From: an uncultured euryarchaeote
GTDB lineage: Archaea; Thermoplasmatota; Poseidoniia; Poseidoniales; Poseidoniaceae
Direction: 5' to 3'
DNA: 64,000 nucleotides
Assembly: GCA_937892945.1 (NCBI GenBank)
Contig: CALBIL010000039.1
Span: forward strand, 69,272-133,271
Below the pieces are notes generated by a model. The model was given only the letters and a program-made list of their open reading frames with translations, was not told the DNA's origin and did not search any database. Below, piece after piece: positions 19,601-26,154 of this stretch. A program made the position numbers and the translations under genes. Position 1 is the stretch's first letter, and every line of letters starts with the position of its first letter.

Positions 19601-19837
19601 GAAGGTTTCTCATCACTCCCGATTGGAATTGAATGGTCTTCGATGCTCAGGGTTCCGGAACGAGATGAAACTCTTCGAATGCGTAGTCTTCGAACGGCAG
19701 TTGAAGATGCTGGTATTACCGTCCACGATGTAGTCGTGGTTGGGGATGATGATGCGCCAGTTATTGCGCTCAAAGGATTACGCCTCAAGAGCATGGCTCC
19801 CGTTCCCGAAGAAGAGTCTTTTACCCTTGAGAGGTGA
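10691..19837 (+). CDS. Multidomain fatty-acid/polyketide synthase, KS-AT-KS-ACPx4-KR-DH (PUFA-synthase-like)
   Basis: 3048 residues, one open frame, AGGTGA ribosome site. Domains in order: KS1 (about 18-475; Cys226 in DAACASS, His360 in EAHGTST, His399 in GHLKAAAG). Acyltransferase (about 638-960; Ser738 in GHSLG, His843). A linker with an ACP-like but degenerate GYP segment (about 1045-1115). KS2 (about 1157-1616; Cys1364 in ACASTT, His1512, His1552). Four ACPs (about 1720-2136) with Pro-rich linkers. KR with structural half (about 2180-2690; SGGGSG at 2428, Ser2608, Tyr2621, Asn2625). DH double hotdog (about 2745-3030; His2763 in HxxxGxxxxP, a HGPRFQ motif, and LIEAGFQ where other DHs have LLDAALQ). 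All four ACPs read GIDTVKQAE: Thr1756, Thr1871, Thr1985 and Thr2097 replace the usual pantetheinylated Ser. There is no ER or thioesterase domain. FabI precedes it and a PPTase follows. The product is unknown; fatty acyl chains for lipids or a secondary metabolite are both possible. Confidence 0.9.
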   Translation: MVKDAKGKEVGGLEQGPFEPIAVIGVSALMPDAPDIDVFWQNILDAKVSIRKIPEHRWIGPLDHFYREGGPGNIEEGFTYARIGAVVEDYDFDWRRWRLPPGTLPQIDLAQQWAVSVAASAIEHAGYDGESKDIDRLRTGVAFANALGGENRNLSNIRIYSNHTKELAKSQGMPEENSAAFIDSVVEGAPRINEDTMPGELANVVAGRVSNLLDLQGPNFAMDAACASSLATLMEACRLLQMRQVDVMIAGATDRSMDAPTFAKFSAIGALSATHSTPFDAGANGFVMGEGAGAFVLKRLSDAIRDGDEVHAVIRGVGGSSDGRGKGITAPSQRGQIQAIGRAYSQAEYEATTVELIEAHGTSTKVGDATELGTLSLLWDGMPAGDNVAVGSIKSQVGHLKAAAGIAGLIKAVMALHHRTIPPSAGFNTPNPTVDWDSNPFFVPTQAREWPRPTAHPRRAGVSAFGFGGTNYHVALEGFEPEYHSELAQQWDVRWDAYSKTESPSIDKTNAASILDASATASMTHDEMKAVEGGILLLSAGDLSSLQTKLETVGLTGSHFDEDPRGLRLSSALNSASSHYDASEAFRMCIVATSWNEYYKRIELASKAMNDPEKWGFLQAQGILLTNDPALHPKAKVAHMYPGQGSQYVGMTHDLHQRYSAVQNVWAQADETMVEVLDGESLSSFVLRSNLSKEEREEAEHKLKQTEYTQPAMLTADLAIERALNDHGQMPDMVAGHSLGEYAALMSAGILDMDGALRASAARGTEMGSVVIDDKGLMASVMAPYDDVASVLNSIDGYVIAANKNSPKMTVVAGETEPVQQAMVLFEEKGFQCVPLATSHAFHSRIVAPANEPLRRFLESLEIRWPSIPITANVDGSFYPMEGEDSKAGVLGKLAPQMASAVEWTTQIETMYAAGARAFIEVGPKRALTMFAIQILEDKPHLPIMSNHPKQGGIATFLSALGTLALAGRQPQWPAGDSSVLTEAFRAGPLEAYQPVSNPTHSTAEMDDLRTRSRPLPSMANSAPIVQQVIVQSPVNKTLDPEIAAAKAKNAYIGDRLAAISGYPAGFCNGMVNLRLGLGMSDAEVSSVIQTLSSEAQIDAAIDISSAVTAADLTKWVVVPPSSWAPKTSALQATKNHVEVAHASASAGYADRRLTDPYVITGVSLGLPGGERVFDEDTFERLVRGETCLSEVSDEYKQRLLDKNIVRLIKGRDGSVNMDQATEFGDIPQLAGIKSAFDISEEFGIDPKVVLAWDITTQLAVAAGLLALRDAAIPLTPVEQIGKGGLRLIRNWQVPQIHRERTGIVFASCFPGLQMAMKHAKGNGNDGEGRFDRRYLFQTLNMGHSQFAQYSGIRGPNTTLNLACASTTAAFGVAEDWLNSDRVDRVVILSADDVTGDDLWEWIGGGFAASGAAATGNVIEEAALPFDRRRNGLVLGMGAAAFVVERHSEAKARGVQPIAELLGTRSANSAFHGTRLDVDHVAETVNSFIGSMEQQWGINRHEIAPNTVFFSHETYTPARGGSAQSEVRALRETFGVSTDSLVIANTKGFTGHPMGVGIEDASMLHGMKTGRIPPIANHKETDPELGNLNLSKGGDYSSIQYGLRFAAGFGSQMALSLVRKWPVVGDRIDGQRFLAWNRNLAKTEDVVMRILDNKLVSYVNGDDNLHGGVQGEPWPITAAWEGKPSVVLSAPKSAPVQAIPLVVEPVAQPKPPAPPSSSTNSDLISTVIEVVVNHTGYPADFVELDQDLEGELGIDTVKQAEIMADIRERFALPLDEEFVLSDYPTLTHMIGYIQKMTTGDAPPVATIPTIPTAIEASATPTPIPMPVESPQIEDDEQLMNSVVEVVVQHTGYPADFVELDQDLEGELGIDTVKQAEIMADIRERFALPLDEEFVLSDYPTLNHMIGYIQRMQGGSPMVQTTPTLQPTIVPPSPISVSKPVVPAIEVAEDSELTSIVVDVVVQHTGYPSDFIELDQDLEGELGIDTVKQAEIMADIRERFSLPLDEEFVLSDYPTLNHMIGYIQRMKGGASTPVAPAQPVSVTPRPSTSSVVKHASTPLTTDSSIQEQLIEVVVRHTGYPTDFIELDQDLEGELGIDTVKQAEIMADVRDIFELPVDEEFVLSDHPTLNHFTAYIHRMKGGSAVEHSPAPAVVTEAVEIAAKSVAVPVVAEIERQENCRRWQVEVEACPGTGSLLALEGTIVVTDDGWGIAEAFCQRVEARGMRAVRIGFESEIRDMSSHQEAGRTVYRADPANPEHLALVCKELEQFDVAGLVHLAPMKLAGASWGDDTQPSSQIALSAHGYFSLLQGLDAHLASRKDGLIASVTAMDGRHGNIGERFNSVQCAASGVTKSYYFEQTHLRMRALDLHPELILDADQAAEHIDSDLFEVGGEIEIGLDRDGRRWTLVAFAENLENEMTPLQSDDTWIVSGGGSGVTAASVIGVACNSLNAGAHFVLLGRSTLLEETETWVEWSDSRLDEQKNALREELMAASESGKVTMVEWNTAWQKYSRSRDVYITIKTIQETGNDASYHSVDVMDTDGLKQLGATLGRPITGIIHGAGLEDSKLVASKDYSVFDKVIRVKIDGWQSLLAAVESSNGELRFASCFTSVSGRFGNNGQTDYSAANSVLDAEMARLTASGSCRAVAIAWTGWRDVGMATRGSFQAVFDAAGIDTISVEKGVEIFVGEALQGGKRRVLGCGNLGTMDAFDAFREAPLRLPAEMANIIADPFRFPFIDKVLSVDERQSLTTQTTLSVADHPFLSDHAIDGVPYHPGVMALEMFAENALLLRPSACLAGFEDVSFGLPVKLLKGEMAVRVHAELIRGDGEMSWIACRLLSDLSNSKGEVFGEREHHKAIVRVVERRDDLGPFLQSEVDALPQLGTPALGELAELPSFIYRRYFHGPRFQSHGGVLRGIGDAEMPGADGIALMRHQLPMLDQFALETQGEVVLLESLPMLIEAGFQNAGLVAMESEGFSSLPIGIEWSSMLRVPERDETLRMRSLRTAVEDAGITVHDVVVVGDDDAPVIALKGLRLKSMAPVPEEESFTLER
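15848..17098 (+). repeat. Four tandem acyl-carrier-protein coding repeats
   Basis: Within the megasynthase, four units of about 340 nt encode near-identical carrier domains. Each has HTGYP(A/S/T)DF, then DLEGELGIDTVKQAEIMAD, then a SD.PTL.H segment, joined by variable Pro/Thr/Val-rich linkers. The Thr codons are spaced 115, 114 and 112 codons apart and all four are ACT. Unit four is the most diverged (VRDIFELPVDEE and SDHPTL). The pattern shows duplication of carrier domains, as in PUFA synthases, where extra ACPs raise output. Confidence 0.9.
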
Positions 19838-19838
19838 A

Positions 19839-20597
19839 ATGATGCCATTTGAGGAACTCTTTCCTCCTCATGAACTTCCGGTTCGCTGCTTGTGCTTTCG
19901 TTGTCCTGTTGTGCCACGTGAATTGGGGCAGGTGGCGCTTGCTTCTGTCGATGAGGTTGCTACTTTTGCCGTTGATAAACGGCGTGATGAGCATTTGTCG
20001 GGTCGTTGGCTTTTGGCTCAAGCTCTTGTCCAGTGGGGTCTTGATCCGTCTCAAATTGAAGTGCGCCGAACAGAGTTGCGTGCTCCAGTTCTTGGGTATC
20101 TTCCCGGGCTTTGGGTCAATACACCTTTGCCTTCGATAAGTATTGGTCATGCAGGGGCTTGGGCTTATGTTGCACTGGTGGAATCAGGATGGTCGATTGG
20201 AATTGATGCTGAGCCTGCCGCCAGAGGAATCGCTTCAAATGCGTTTGATATGATGGCGAAAGGAGAGGAACTCCTCTGGTTACAGAAAAACCCCGAGCAA
20301 GCAATCCATTTGTGGACCGCCAAGGAGTCTGTGCAAAAAGCCATGCAGATGGGGATGCATCTCAACCCTCGTAAAATTGAAATTCCAATTGGAGTAGGCA
20401 TTCTAAATATTTCAATTGAAAATTCAAAAATGCAATTGCAAAGTTGGAGTTTCTCCGATGCAAAAATAGCACTTGCTTGGCGGCGTGGTTCTGTCGTTTT
20501 GCGAACTCCTGAAGATGATTTGTTGGATGCGACTCAAAAAGCAATGAGTGAGCAAGAATGGGGCGTTGGGTGCAAGACAAGTTTGGGGAAAGTCTGA
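19839..20597 (+). CDS. Sfp-type 4'-phosphopantetheinyl transferase
   Basis: 252 residues from the ATG at 19839. GAGGTGA just ahead overlaps the megasynthase stop, indicating translational coupling. The enzyme moves phosphopantetheine from CoA to carrier domains. It shows the family signature: GIDAEP with Mg ligands Asp123 and Glu125, and WTAKES with Trp159, Lys162 and Glu163. An SIGHAG segment stands where the family has the xHS motif. Its position makes the four ACPs its obvious targets, which is puzzling because these carry Thr in place of Ser. Functionally it corresponds to PfaE. Its 3' end abuts the next gene on the other strand with no gap. Confidence 0.88.
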   Translation: MMPFEELFPPHELPVRCLCFRCPVVPRELGQVALASVDEVATFAVDKRRDEHLSGRWLLAQALVQWGLDPSQIEVRRTELRAPVLGYLPGLWVNTPLPSISIGHAGAWAYVALVESGWSIGIDAEPAARGIASNAFDMMAKGEELLWLQKNPEQAIHLWTAKESVQKAMQMGMHLNPRKIEIPIGVGILNISIENSKMQLQSWSFSDAKIALAWRRGSVVLRTPEDDLLDATQKAMSEQEWGVGCKTSLGKV

Positions 20598-21053
20598 TTA
20601 TTTCCAGAACATGTATGCATCTCGACTTGATTCCCATGGTAACCCCACTGCAATGCCGAGTTCAGTTAAGATCACATAATTGAATAACAAATACAGTAGG
20701 TACGAGATACACAATACCAAGAGTGAAGTGTTGATGATTTTCCTTCGGTTACGTTTCGCTTCATTAAATGTACAAATCCCTTGTTCTCGGAAATAAACGA
20801 CAAGTCCAATGATGACACTAAGAGAGGCAATAAGGAGCATAGTTCCTCTGAACCAACCAAAACCTTCACCTCCCCAGTACAATGTATCTGAGAGTGCAGC
20901 ACCTGTAGATACAGTAGCAAGACCGAGCATGACCATGACGACAGAAGGAAGGCAACACAAAGAAGCTACAAGAGTTGAGCCAGCGATGTATTTCCACATG
21001 GCTTTGAGAGGATTGGGATTTCCCTCGACCTTTGCTGCAGATACATCTCCCAT
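20598..21053 (-). CDS. Small four-helix membrane protein with Cys-Cys motif (MerT/MerC-like?)
   Basis: About 151 residues from the ATG at 21053; the longer frame to 21212 would add a polar, unlikely N-terminus and overlap the upstream gene. It has about four membrane helices, the first with LCCLPSVVMVMLG. A CC-x-P pair in the first helix and a loop Cys (EQGICTF) recall the small mercury-transport proteins MerT/MerC, but the match is weak. Its stop lies directly against that of the PPTase on the other strand. It is co-directional with the next two genes upstream. Confidence 0.5.
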   Translation of the reverse strand: MGDVSAAKVEGNPNPLKAMWKYIAGSTLVASLCCLPSVVMVMLGLATVSTGAALSDTLYWGGEGFGWFRGTMLLIASLSVIIGLVVYFREQGICTFNEAKRNRRKIINTSLLVLCISYLLYLLFNYVILTELGIAVGLPWESSRDAYMFWK

Positions 21054-21096
21054 GTTTTTATTAAACAATGCTGGCTTTTGAAAGCATGTATTGAGC

Positions 21097-21531
21097 CTAA
21101 GGTTTGGTTGTATCAACTTGTTCCCAGAAACCAGTCCCTTCTTTCGCTGTGCTATGCGGCTCTTGAGCCTCAGTGTTTGACACATTCTGAAGCATGGACT
21201 CAACGTTTGCAAGCATCATTTCAGATTTGACATTTACATTGCCAAAATGTCTCTTTTTTAGTATTCTTTGAGCAAATTGACTGTTCGGGAAGAGCGCAAA
21301 CCAAATTGAAATCAATCCATAGGCTTGTACGAAAAGCCCAGCAATGAGAAACGGTATGGAAAAGCATACCATGAAGATGCTCATGACCAGGCCGCCTTCA
21401 AACGCTACAGGTACTATGAGCGCGGGTACGAGGGTAAATGGCATTCCAAAACACAAGAGGAATATCCCGAGAACACTCGACCCAGCCCGTGCACCGATAG
21501 GGAACTCCAAGTTTGTATGCTCGTCAACCAT
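21097..21531 (-). CDS. Small membrane protein, unknown
   Basis: About 144 residues from ATG 21531; a GTG at 21564 is an alternative. Two to three strongly hydrophobic stretches in the first half (SSVLGIFLLCFGMPFTLVPA and IFMVCFSIPFLIAGLFV). The C-terminal half is soluble and polar. No family recognised. It lies 38 nt after the M28 peptidase gene and 43 nt before the Cys-Cys membrane protein, all on the same strand. Confidence 0.55.
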   Translation of the reverse strand: MVDEHTNLEFPIGARAGSSVLGIFLLCFGMPFTLVPALIVPVAFEGGLVMSIFMVCFSIPFLIAGLFVQAYGLISIWFALFPNSQFAQRILKKRHFGNVNVKSEMMLANVESMLQNVSNTEAQEPHSTAKEGTGFWEQVDTTKP

Positions 21532-21569
21532 AATCTTTCGCAGTCTGGGCAGTTTAAAAAGCACTGCTG

Positions 21570-22976
21570 TTAAGCGTTGACGTTTCGAATCTCAGGAGTT
21601 TGATCTGCTATTAAAAATTCGAGCATTGCAGCCCACATGACAAACTCAATCGATTTCTCGAGTTCATCTTGCCCACCAACAACATCAACCATGTTATCGA
21701 GTGTGTCACTTGGAGAATGGTAGGCACTGTAATCATCATCGTATGCTCCCAAATGGAAGATCGTTTGTGCGCCAAGGTCACGGAAGGTCACGTGGTCTGA
21801 ACGTCCGAAAGTATCTTCGTGGACATCCATTACAAGGTTTTCGTGTTCGTCCCAATGCTGGTCACATCCTGCACCATAGGTTCCATCGATGGTGAGGTTC
21901 ATTGGTGCTTTCAATATGTTGCGATGTACGTGGTCCATGACGGCGGAAATTTCCACATCGTCAACTTCAGGGTCGGCATCAGGGCCGGACCATGCGTGGT
22001 ATGGGAATGGTTCACCTGTTGATTTCATTGCAGGCCATGAGATTCCCATCATATCCATATTGATGTAAAATCGTAATTCTTTGTCTTGTGGAAGGCAATA
22101 ATCGCAATCATTGTTTGCAAAGGCGTTTGATCCACGCAGTCCTTCTTCTTCTGACGACCAAAGGGCGAGGAATGTATCGCATTCAAACTCAACATCGACA
22201 AAGGCTCGTGCAAACAGCATCATGGAGACTGTGCCGGCGTTGTTGTCGTAAGCCCCTTCGTATGTGCCACCACCGGGTGGTCCGCCAGGTGGTGCAATGT
22301 CCATGTGAGCACCCATGCCTTGAACACATTCGCTGCTTCTACCATCTTTCCAAGCGATGATGTTGAGTGACTCAGGTTGTGTTGGGTTCAAATGGTCTGT
22401 GACTCGCATGATGTTTGCTTCGTAACCCAATCCTTCGAAATGACCGTGGAAGTAGCTTGCTGCCCGTTCAAACGCAGGATTTGGTGAACCCATCCAACGG
22501 TTCACGTATCCACCGCATTGGCTCGAATCAGAGCAAACGGATAGGATGAAGTCCATCTTGTTGAACCAATCTTGGCCGTTAACTATGGGTGTTCCATTTT
22601 CGACTTCGAGATCAACAGCGACTCCAGTTCCATCGGCGTATACGATGGTGAGCGTGGTCGATGTGACGTATGGGGTGGTGAGGATTTTACCATTGAGCAA
22701 CTTACTGTCTGGTACTTGGATAACGCCGAGCGGTACAATACTGTCGTTCACGAACAGTAAGATGTCTTCTGGTACGACAAGACGAGTCCCTTCTCCTTCA
22801 AGCGTGAATGTATGCCATTCACCACTTCTGAGCGGAAGGTCTCCAGCAGGCGTGAAGTCGATCAGAAATATTTCACCGGCATCTTGGATTTCCTTTTCGT
22901 TTTCCCCAAAGCATCCAGCAAGCGGTGCCATGAGCATCAAAGTTATGAGCGAGAAAGCGCGAAGTGAGTTGAACAT
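21570..22976 (-). CDS. Secreted M28-family zinc peptidase, probable lipoprotein
   Basis: 468 residues. The N-terminus is a signal peptide with a lipobox LAGC (Cys22), so the enzyme is probably lipid-anchored outside the cell. Peptidase M28 features follow in order: GAHMDIAPPGG (first zinc His/Asp region), GAYDNNAG (bridging Asp), WSSEEEGLRGS (catalytic and ligand Glu pair), INMDMMG and, near the end, YHSPSDTLDNM with the last ligand His. M28 enzymes are aminopeptidases or carboxypeptidases; this fits a heterotroph feeding on dissolved protein. The 151-nt gap to the divergent gene at 23128 holds its promoter; I see no tRNA there. Confidence 0.88.
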   Translation of the reverse strand: MFNSLRAFSLITLMLMAPLAGCFGENEKEIQDAGEIFLIDFTPAGDLPLRSGEWHTFTLEGEGTRLVVPEDILLFVNDSIVPLGVIQVPDSKLLNGKILTTPYVTSTTLTIVYADGTGVAVDLEVENGTPIVNGQDWFNKMDFILSVCSDSSQCGGYVNRWMGSPNPAFERAASYFHGHFEGLGYEANIMRVTDHLNPTQPESLNIIAWKDGRSSECVQGMGAHMDIAPPGGPPGGGTYEGAYDNNAGTVSMMLFARAFVDVEFECDTFLALWSSEEEGLRGSNAFANNDCDYCLPQDKELRFYINMDMMGISWPAMKSTGEPFPYHAWSGPDADPEVDDVEISAVMDHVHRNILKAPMNLTIDGTYGAGCDQHWDEHENLVMDVHEDTFGRSDHVTFRDLGAQTIFHLGAYDDDYSAYHSPSDTLDNMVDVVGGQDELEKSIEFVMWAAMLEFLIADQTPEIRNVNA

Positions 22977-23127
22977 AACGACCCTTAGAACATGGCCACT
23001 CCTTTTTGTTCTTAGGGCTTCGCATTTCTTGGATAGGTTCGAAGGCTCCGATGCAGTGCAGGGAGTTTTTCATTCCGTCGCCAAGAGCAGGTAGCCAGGT
23101 TCATTAACCGATGCTCAAGGCAACACT

Positions 23128-23385
23128 ATGGAACGTAAACAATGGGGAATTTTCTTCATTGCGCTTTCTTGTTTCTTCTATGCTTCTCTCTTTTCGATTC
23201 CCTTTCTCTCAATGACCAAGGCGCAAAGTGGAGTTCTTGCAACCTGCCTGGTCATTCTAGGTGAAGTCTCATTTGCAATTGGGGGCATCATTGCTGGAAA
23301 GAATCTTGTGGCAGATTTCCGAAGCAAATTTGTACCTAAGCGATTTCAAAAGAGAAACGACTCTCCTTTGGTCGAGGAAGAGTGA
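23128..23385 (+). CDS. Small two-helix membrane protein
   Basis: 85 residues with two membrane helices (FFIALSCFFYASLFSIPFL and VLATCLVILGEVSFAIGGIIAG) and a basic C-terminal tail (SKFVPKRFQKRN). No family recognised. The word TAACCGATG lies shortly before the start and recurs before the Hsp20-like gene. Confidence 0.55.
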   Translation: MERKQWGIFFIALSCFFYASLFSIPFLSMTKAQSGVLATCLVILGEVSFAIGGIIAGKNLVADFRSKFVPKRFQKRNDSPLVEEE

Positions 23386-23467
23386 CTGCTTCGCTTTCGT
23401 GAACTTCATATAGGGTAACCCAATCCGCAGTATGTAACCGATGGTTAAGTAGTCGAGAGGGATGAAG

Positions 23468-24190
23468 ATGTCAGGCAACGATGATTTCGAGGAAAAATTG
23501 ATTGAACAGATCACTGAATTGTTCCGAAATATGGGCATGAACCTCGATAAAAAGCAGATTCGAGCATTGATGGAGCAATTCCGTTCACAATTCGAAAGTC
23601 TCGGTCTCGATGCTGAAAAAATTGCCAAAGGGGATGTAAATTTCAATTTCGACCTGTCGCAACTGAGTAAGATGTTTGAAAAAGGCAAGTCCATGGAAGA
23701 CATCTTGAAGAATATGGGTGTCGATGTTCAAGTGGATGCCAACCCTATCGAAGTCGATATGCCCGACATCGACCAACTGGAAGACAATCTCTACAAATTA
23801 CCTGCTGATGATGTTTATCTGGATGGTTGGAATATGTCGGTAACAATCGATATCATGCTCAAAGAAGATGTGGAAGAAACCGAAATCGAACTTTTACTCG
23901 CCCAGGAAGGCCACCAGTTAGAGGTTTTGAAGCAAACTCGCCCTTCTCCATTGGCCCGTGTCGAATTGCCTCATCCTTGCGATGAAGTCGTTGAATGGTC
24001 TCTTAACAATGGCATTCTCGATGTCACTCTCAAACTCACGCCTCAAGGCTCCGCCGTAACTGAATTCAATGATGGTGATGACGAAGACGAAGGCGATGAT
24101 GCCGATGAAGTACCGGATACCCCTGAGGTACATCTCGACCTTGGTGAAGACCGAGACGATGATGACGACGGTGGAATTCCAATTTTTTGA
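23468..24190 (+). CDS. Hsp20/alpha-crystallin-like acidic protein upstream of dnaK
   Basis: 240 residues from ATG 23468. The ATG at 23462 is too close to the GAGAGGG ribosome site. The N-terminal 100 residues are helical with repeated NMG and Asp/Glu motifs. Residues of about 115-200 look like an alpha-crystallin beta sandwich ([46 protein letters not shown]), as in archaeal Hsp20/GvpH-like proteins. The tail is almost purely Asp/Glu and ends GGIPIF, which resembles the IxI tail of small heat-shock proteins. It lies 20 nt before dnaK and probably shares its transcript, supporting a chaperone role. Confidence 0.6.
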   Translation: MSGNDDFEEKLIEQITELFRNMGMNLDKKQIRALMEQFRSQFESLGLDAEKIAKGDVNFNFDLSQLSKMFEKGKSMEDILKNMGVDVQVDANPIEVDMPDIDQLEDNLYKLPADDVYLDGWNMSVTIDIMLKEDVEETEIELLLAQEGHQLEVLKQTRPSPLARVELPHPCDEVVEWSLNNGILDVTLKLTPQGSAVTEFNDGDDEDEGDDADEVPDTPEVHLDLGEDRDDDDDGGIPIF

Positions 24191-24210
24191 AGAAAAAGGA
24201 AGTGAAATAT

Positions 24211-26103
24211 ATGAGCAAAGTAATAGGAATAGATCTTGGAACAACGAACAGTTGTGTAGCGACCATTGAGAACGGCGAACCCGTTGTCATTGCGAATGCA
24301 GAAGGTGCACGAACAACCCCCTCGGTTGTCGCTTTTGCTAAAGACGGTAGTGAACGTATGATTGGTGTAACTGCAAAGAGACAAGCGGTAACCAACATTG
24401 ACCGAACTTTGCTTTCAGTAAAGCGTCATATGGGTACCGATTGGAAAACGACCATTGACGATGTTGATTATACTCCTCAAGAGATTTCAGCCTTTATTCT
24501 TCAAAAGTTGAAGGCAGATGCTGAAGCTTACCTCGGACACGAAGTCAAGCAAGCGGTCATCACCTGCCCTGCATATTTCACAGATGCACAACGAACTGCA
24601 ACCAAAGATGCAGGACGTATTGCTGGTCTTGAAGTTCTACGAATCATCAATGAACCAACTGCAGCAGCTCTCGCCTATGGCGTCGACAAAGGAGAAGACC
24701 AAACAATTCTGGTTTACGACCTGGGTGGTGGAACCTTTGACGTATCAGTTTTGGAGATTTATCAAGTCGATGGCCAACCTCAAATTGAAGTCAAAGCCAC
24801 AGCGGGTAACAACAAACTCGGTGGAGATGATTTCGATGACCTTGTCATCGAATGGATGGTCGCTGAATTCAAGCGTGATACTGGTATCGATCTGTCAAAA
24901 GATGTTCAAGCAATGTCACGACTTAAGGAAGCAGCTGAAAAAGCGAAGATTGAACTTTCTGGTACTCAACAAACTCAGATTAATCTTCCGTTCATTACCA
25001 TGCGAGACGGTCAACCAGAACATATGGACATGACCTTGAGCCGTGCGAAATTCGAAGACCTTGTCTCGAAGTTGATTGAAAAAACAATGGGTCCAACCCG
25101 TCAAGCAATGAAAGACGCTGGCGTCAAGAAAGGCGATGTTGACAAAGTGATTCTTGTCGGTGGTTCAACCCGTGTACCTGCAGTCCAAGAAGCAGTTGAA
25201 AAAGAAGCTGGAAAGGCACCTTACAAAGGAATCAACCCTGACGAAGCAGTGGCAATGGGCGCTGCGCTTCAAGCAGGTATCATTTCTGGTGATGAAGGCG
25301 TTTCTGACATCTTGTTACTCGACGTCACACCTCTTACGCTCGGAATCGAAACGCTCGGTGGTGTCATGACGACAATGATTGAACGAAATACAACCATCCC
25401 TGCTCGTCGCTCTGAAATATATTCAACAGCAAGCGACAACCAACCTGCAGTTACCATTCACGTTCTACAAGGTGAACGAAACTTTGCTAAGGACAACGTA
25501 ACACTTGGAGAATTCACTCTCATGGGAATTCCAGCAGCACCGCGTGGAACTCCACAAATCGAAGTTACCTTCGATATCGATGCGAACGGAATTGTCGATG
25601 TCAGTGCCAAAGATATGGGGACTGGTAAGGAACAGTCAGTGAAGATTGAAGCTCAAACCTCACTTTCTGAAGATGAAATTCAAGCAAAGATCAGTGAAGC
25701 AGAAAAGTTTGCAGAAGAAGATCAATTACGCAAAGCAAAAGTTGAACTTCGTAACATGGCAGACCAAGTTGTCTATCAAACCCGTCGAACTCTCGACGAA
25801 TCAGCAGACAAACTCGATGATGCAGATGTAGATCCAGTGAAGGAACACCTTGATGCATTGGAAAAGATGGTTCAAGATGATGACGGTAAACCTCTTGAAA
25901 TCGATGATATCGATGACGCTGCAATTCAAGCGAAAGTCAAGGAAGTTGAAGAAGCAATGCATGCAGTTTCCGCAAAACTCTACGAAGCTGCTGCTGCTGA
26001 AATGGCTGAACAAGACGGTTCATCGGAAGATGGCGATATCGATGTCGGTGGCGATGATGTGGTCGATGCAGACTTTGAAGTCGTCGAAGATGACGAAGAT
26101 TGA
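24211..26103 (+). CDS. dnaK: Molecular chaperone DnaK (Hsp70)
   Basis: 630 residues, standard length. The start is ATG 24211 ([15 protein letters not shown]) behind an AAGGAAGTGA site. Actin-like ATPase domain: GIDLGTTNS phosphate loop, [12 protein letters not shown], and [11 protein letters not shown]. Linker [11 protein letters not shown], then the substrate-binding domain (VLQGER, and [23 protein letters not shown]) and an acidic tail ending [12 protein letters not shown]. It is of bacterial character, as all archaeal DnaK proteins are thought to be. GrpE and DnaJ are not in this window. Confidence 0.97.
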   Translation: MSKVIGIDLGTTNSCVATIENGEPVVIANAEGARTTPSVVAFAKDGSERMIGVTAKRQAVTNIDRTLLSVKRHMGTDWKTTIDDVDYTPQEISAFILQKLKADAEAYLGHEVKQAVITCPAYFTDAQRTATKDAGRIAGLEVLRIINEPTAAALAYGVDKGEDQTILVYDLGGGTFDVSVLEIYQVDGQPQIEVKATAGNNKLGGDDFDDLVIEWMVAEFKRDTGIDLSKDVQAMSRLKEAAEKAKIELSGTQQTQINLPFITMRDGQPEHMDMTLSRAKFEDLVSKLIEKTMGPTRQAMKDAGVKKGDVDKVILVGGSTRVPAVQEAVEKEAGKAPYKGINPDEAVAMGAALQAGIISGDEGVSDILLLDVTPLTLGIETLGGVMTTMIERNTTIPARRSEIYSTASDNQPAVTIHVLQGERNFAKDNVTLGEFTLMGIPAAPRGTPQIEVTFDIDANGIVDVSAKDMGTGKEQSVKIEAQTSLSEDEIQAKISEAEKFAEEDQLRKAKVELRNMADQVVYQTRRTLDESADKLDDADVDPVKEHLDALEKMVQDDDGKPLEIDDIDDAAIQAKVKEVEEAMHAVSAKLYEAAAAEMAEQDGSSEDGDIDVGGDDVVDADFEVVEDDED

Positions 26104-26154
26104 GTCAACCTCAGCTATCGTTGAACTTATGGCGAAGAGTTTGGTGGCTGTGCT

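Noticed and set aside
22980..23060. GGTTCGAAGGCTCC, resembling a tRNA T-arm
   Set aside because: The bases flanking the loop do not pair into a 5-bp T-stem, and no D-arm, anticodon arm or acceptor stem could be drawn.
22546..23094. 182-codon open frame antisense to the M28 peptidase gene
   Set aside because: The opposite frame has signal peptide, lipobox and zinc motifs; this frame shows no domain and composition typical of a shadow.
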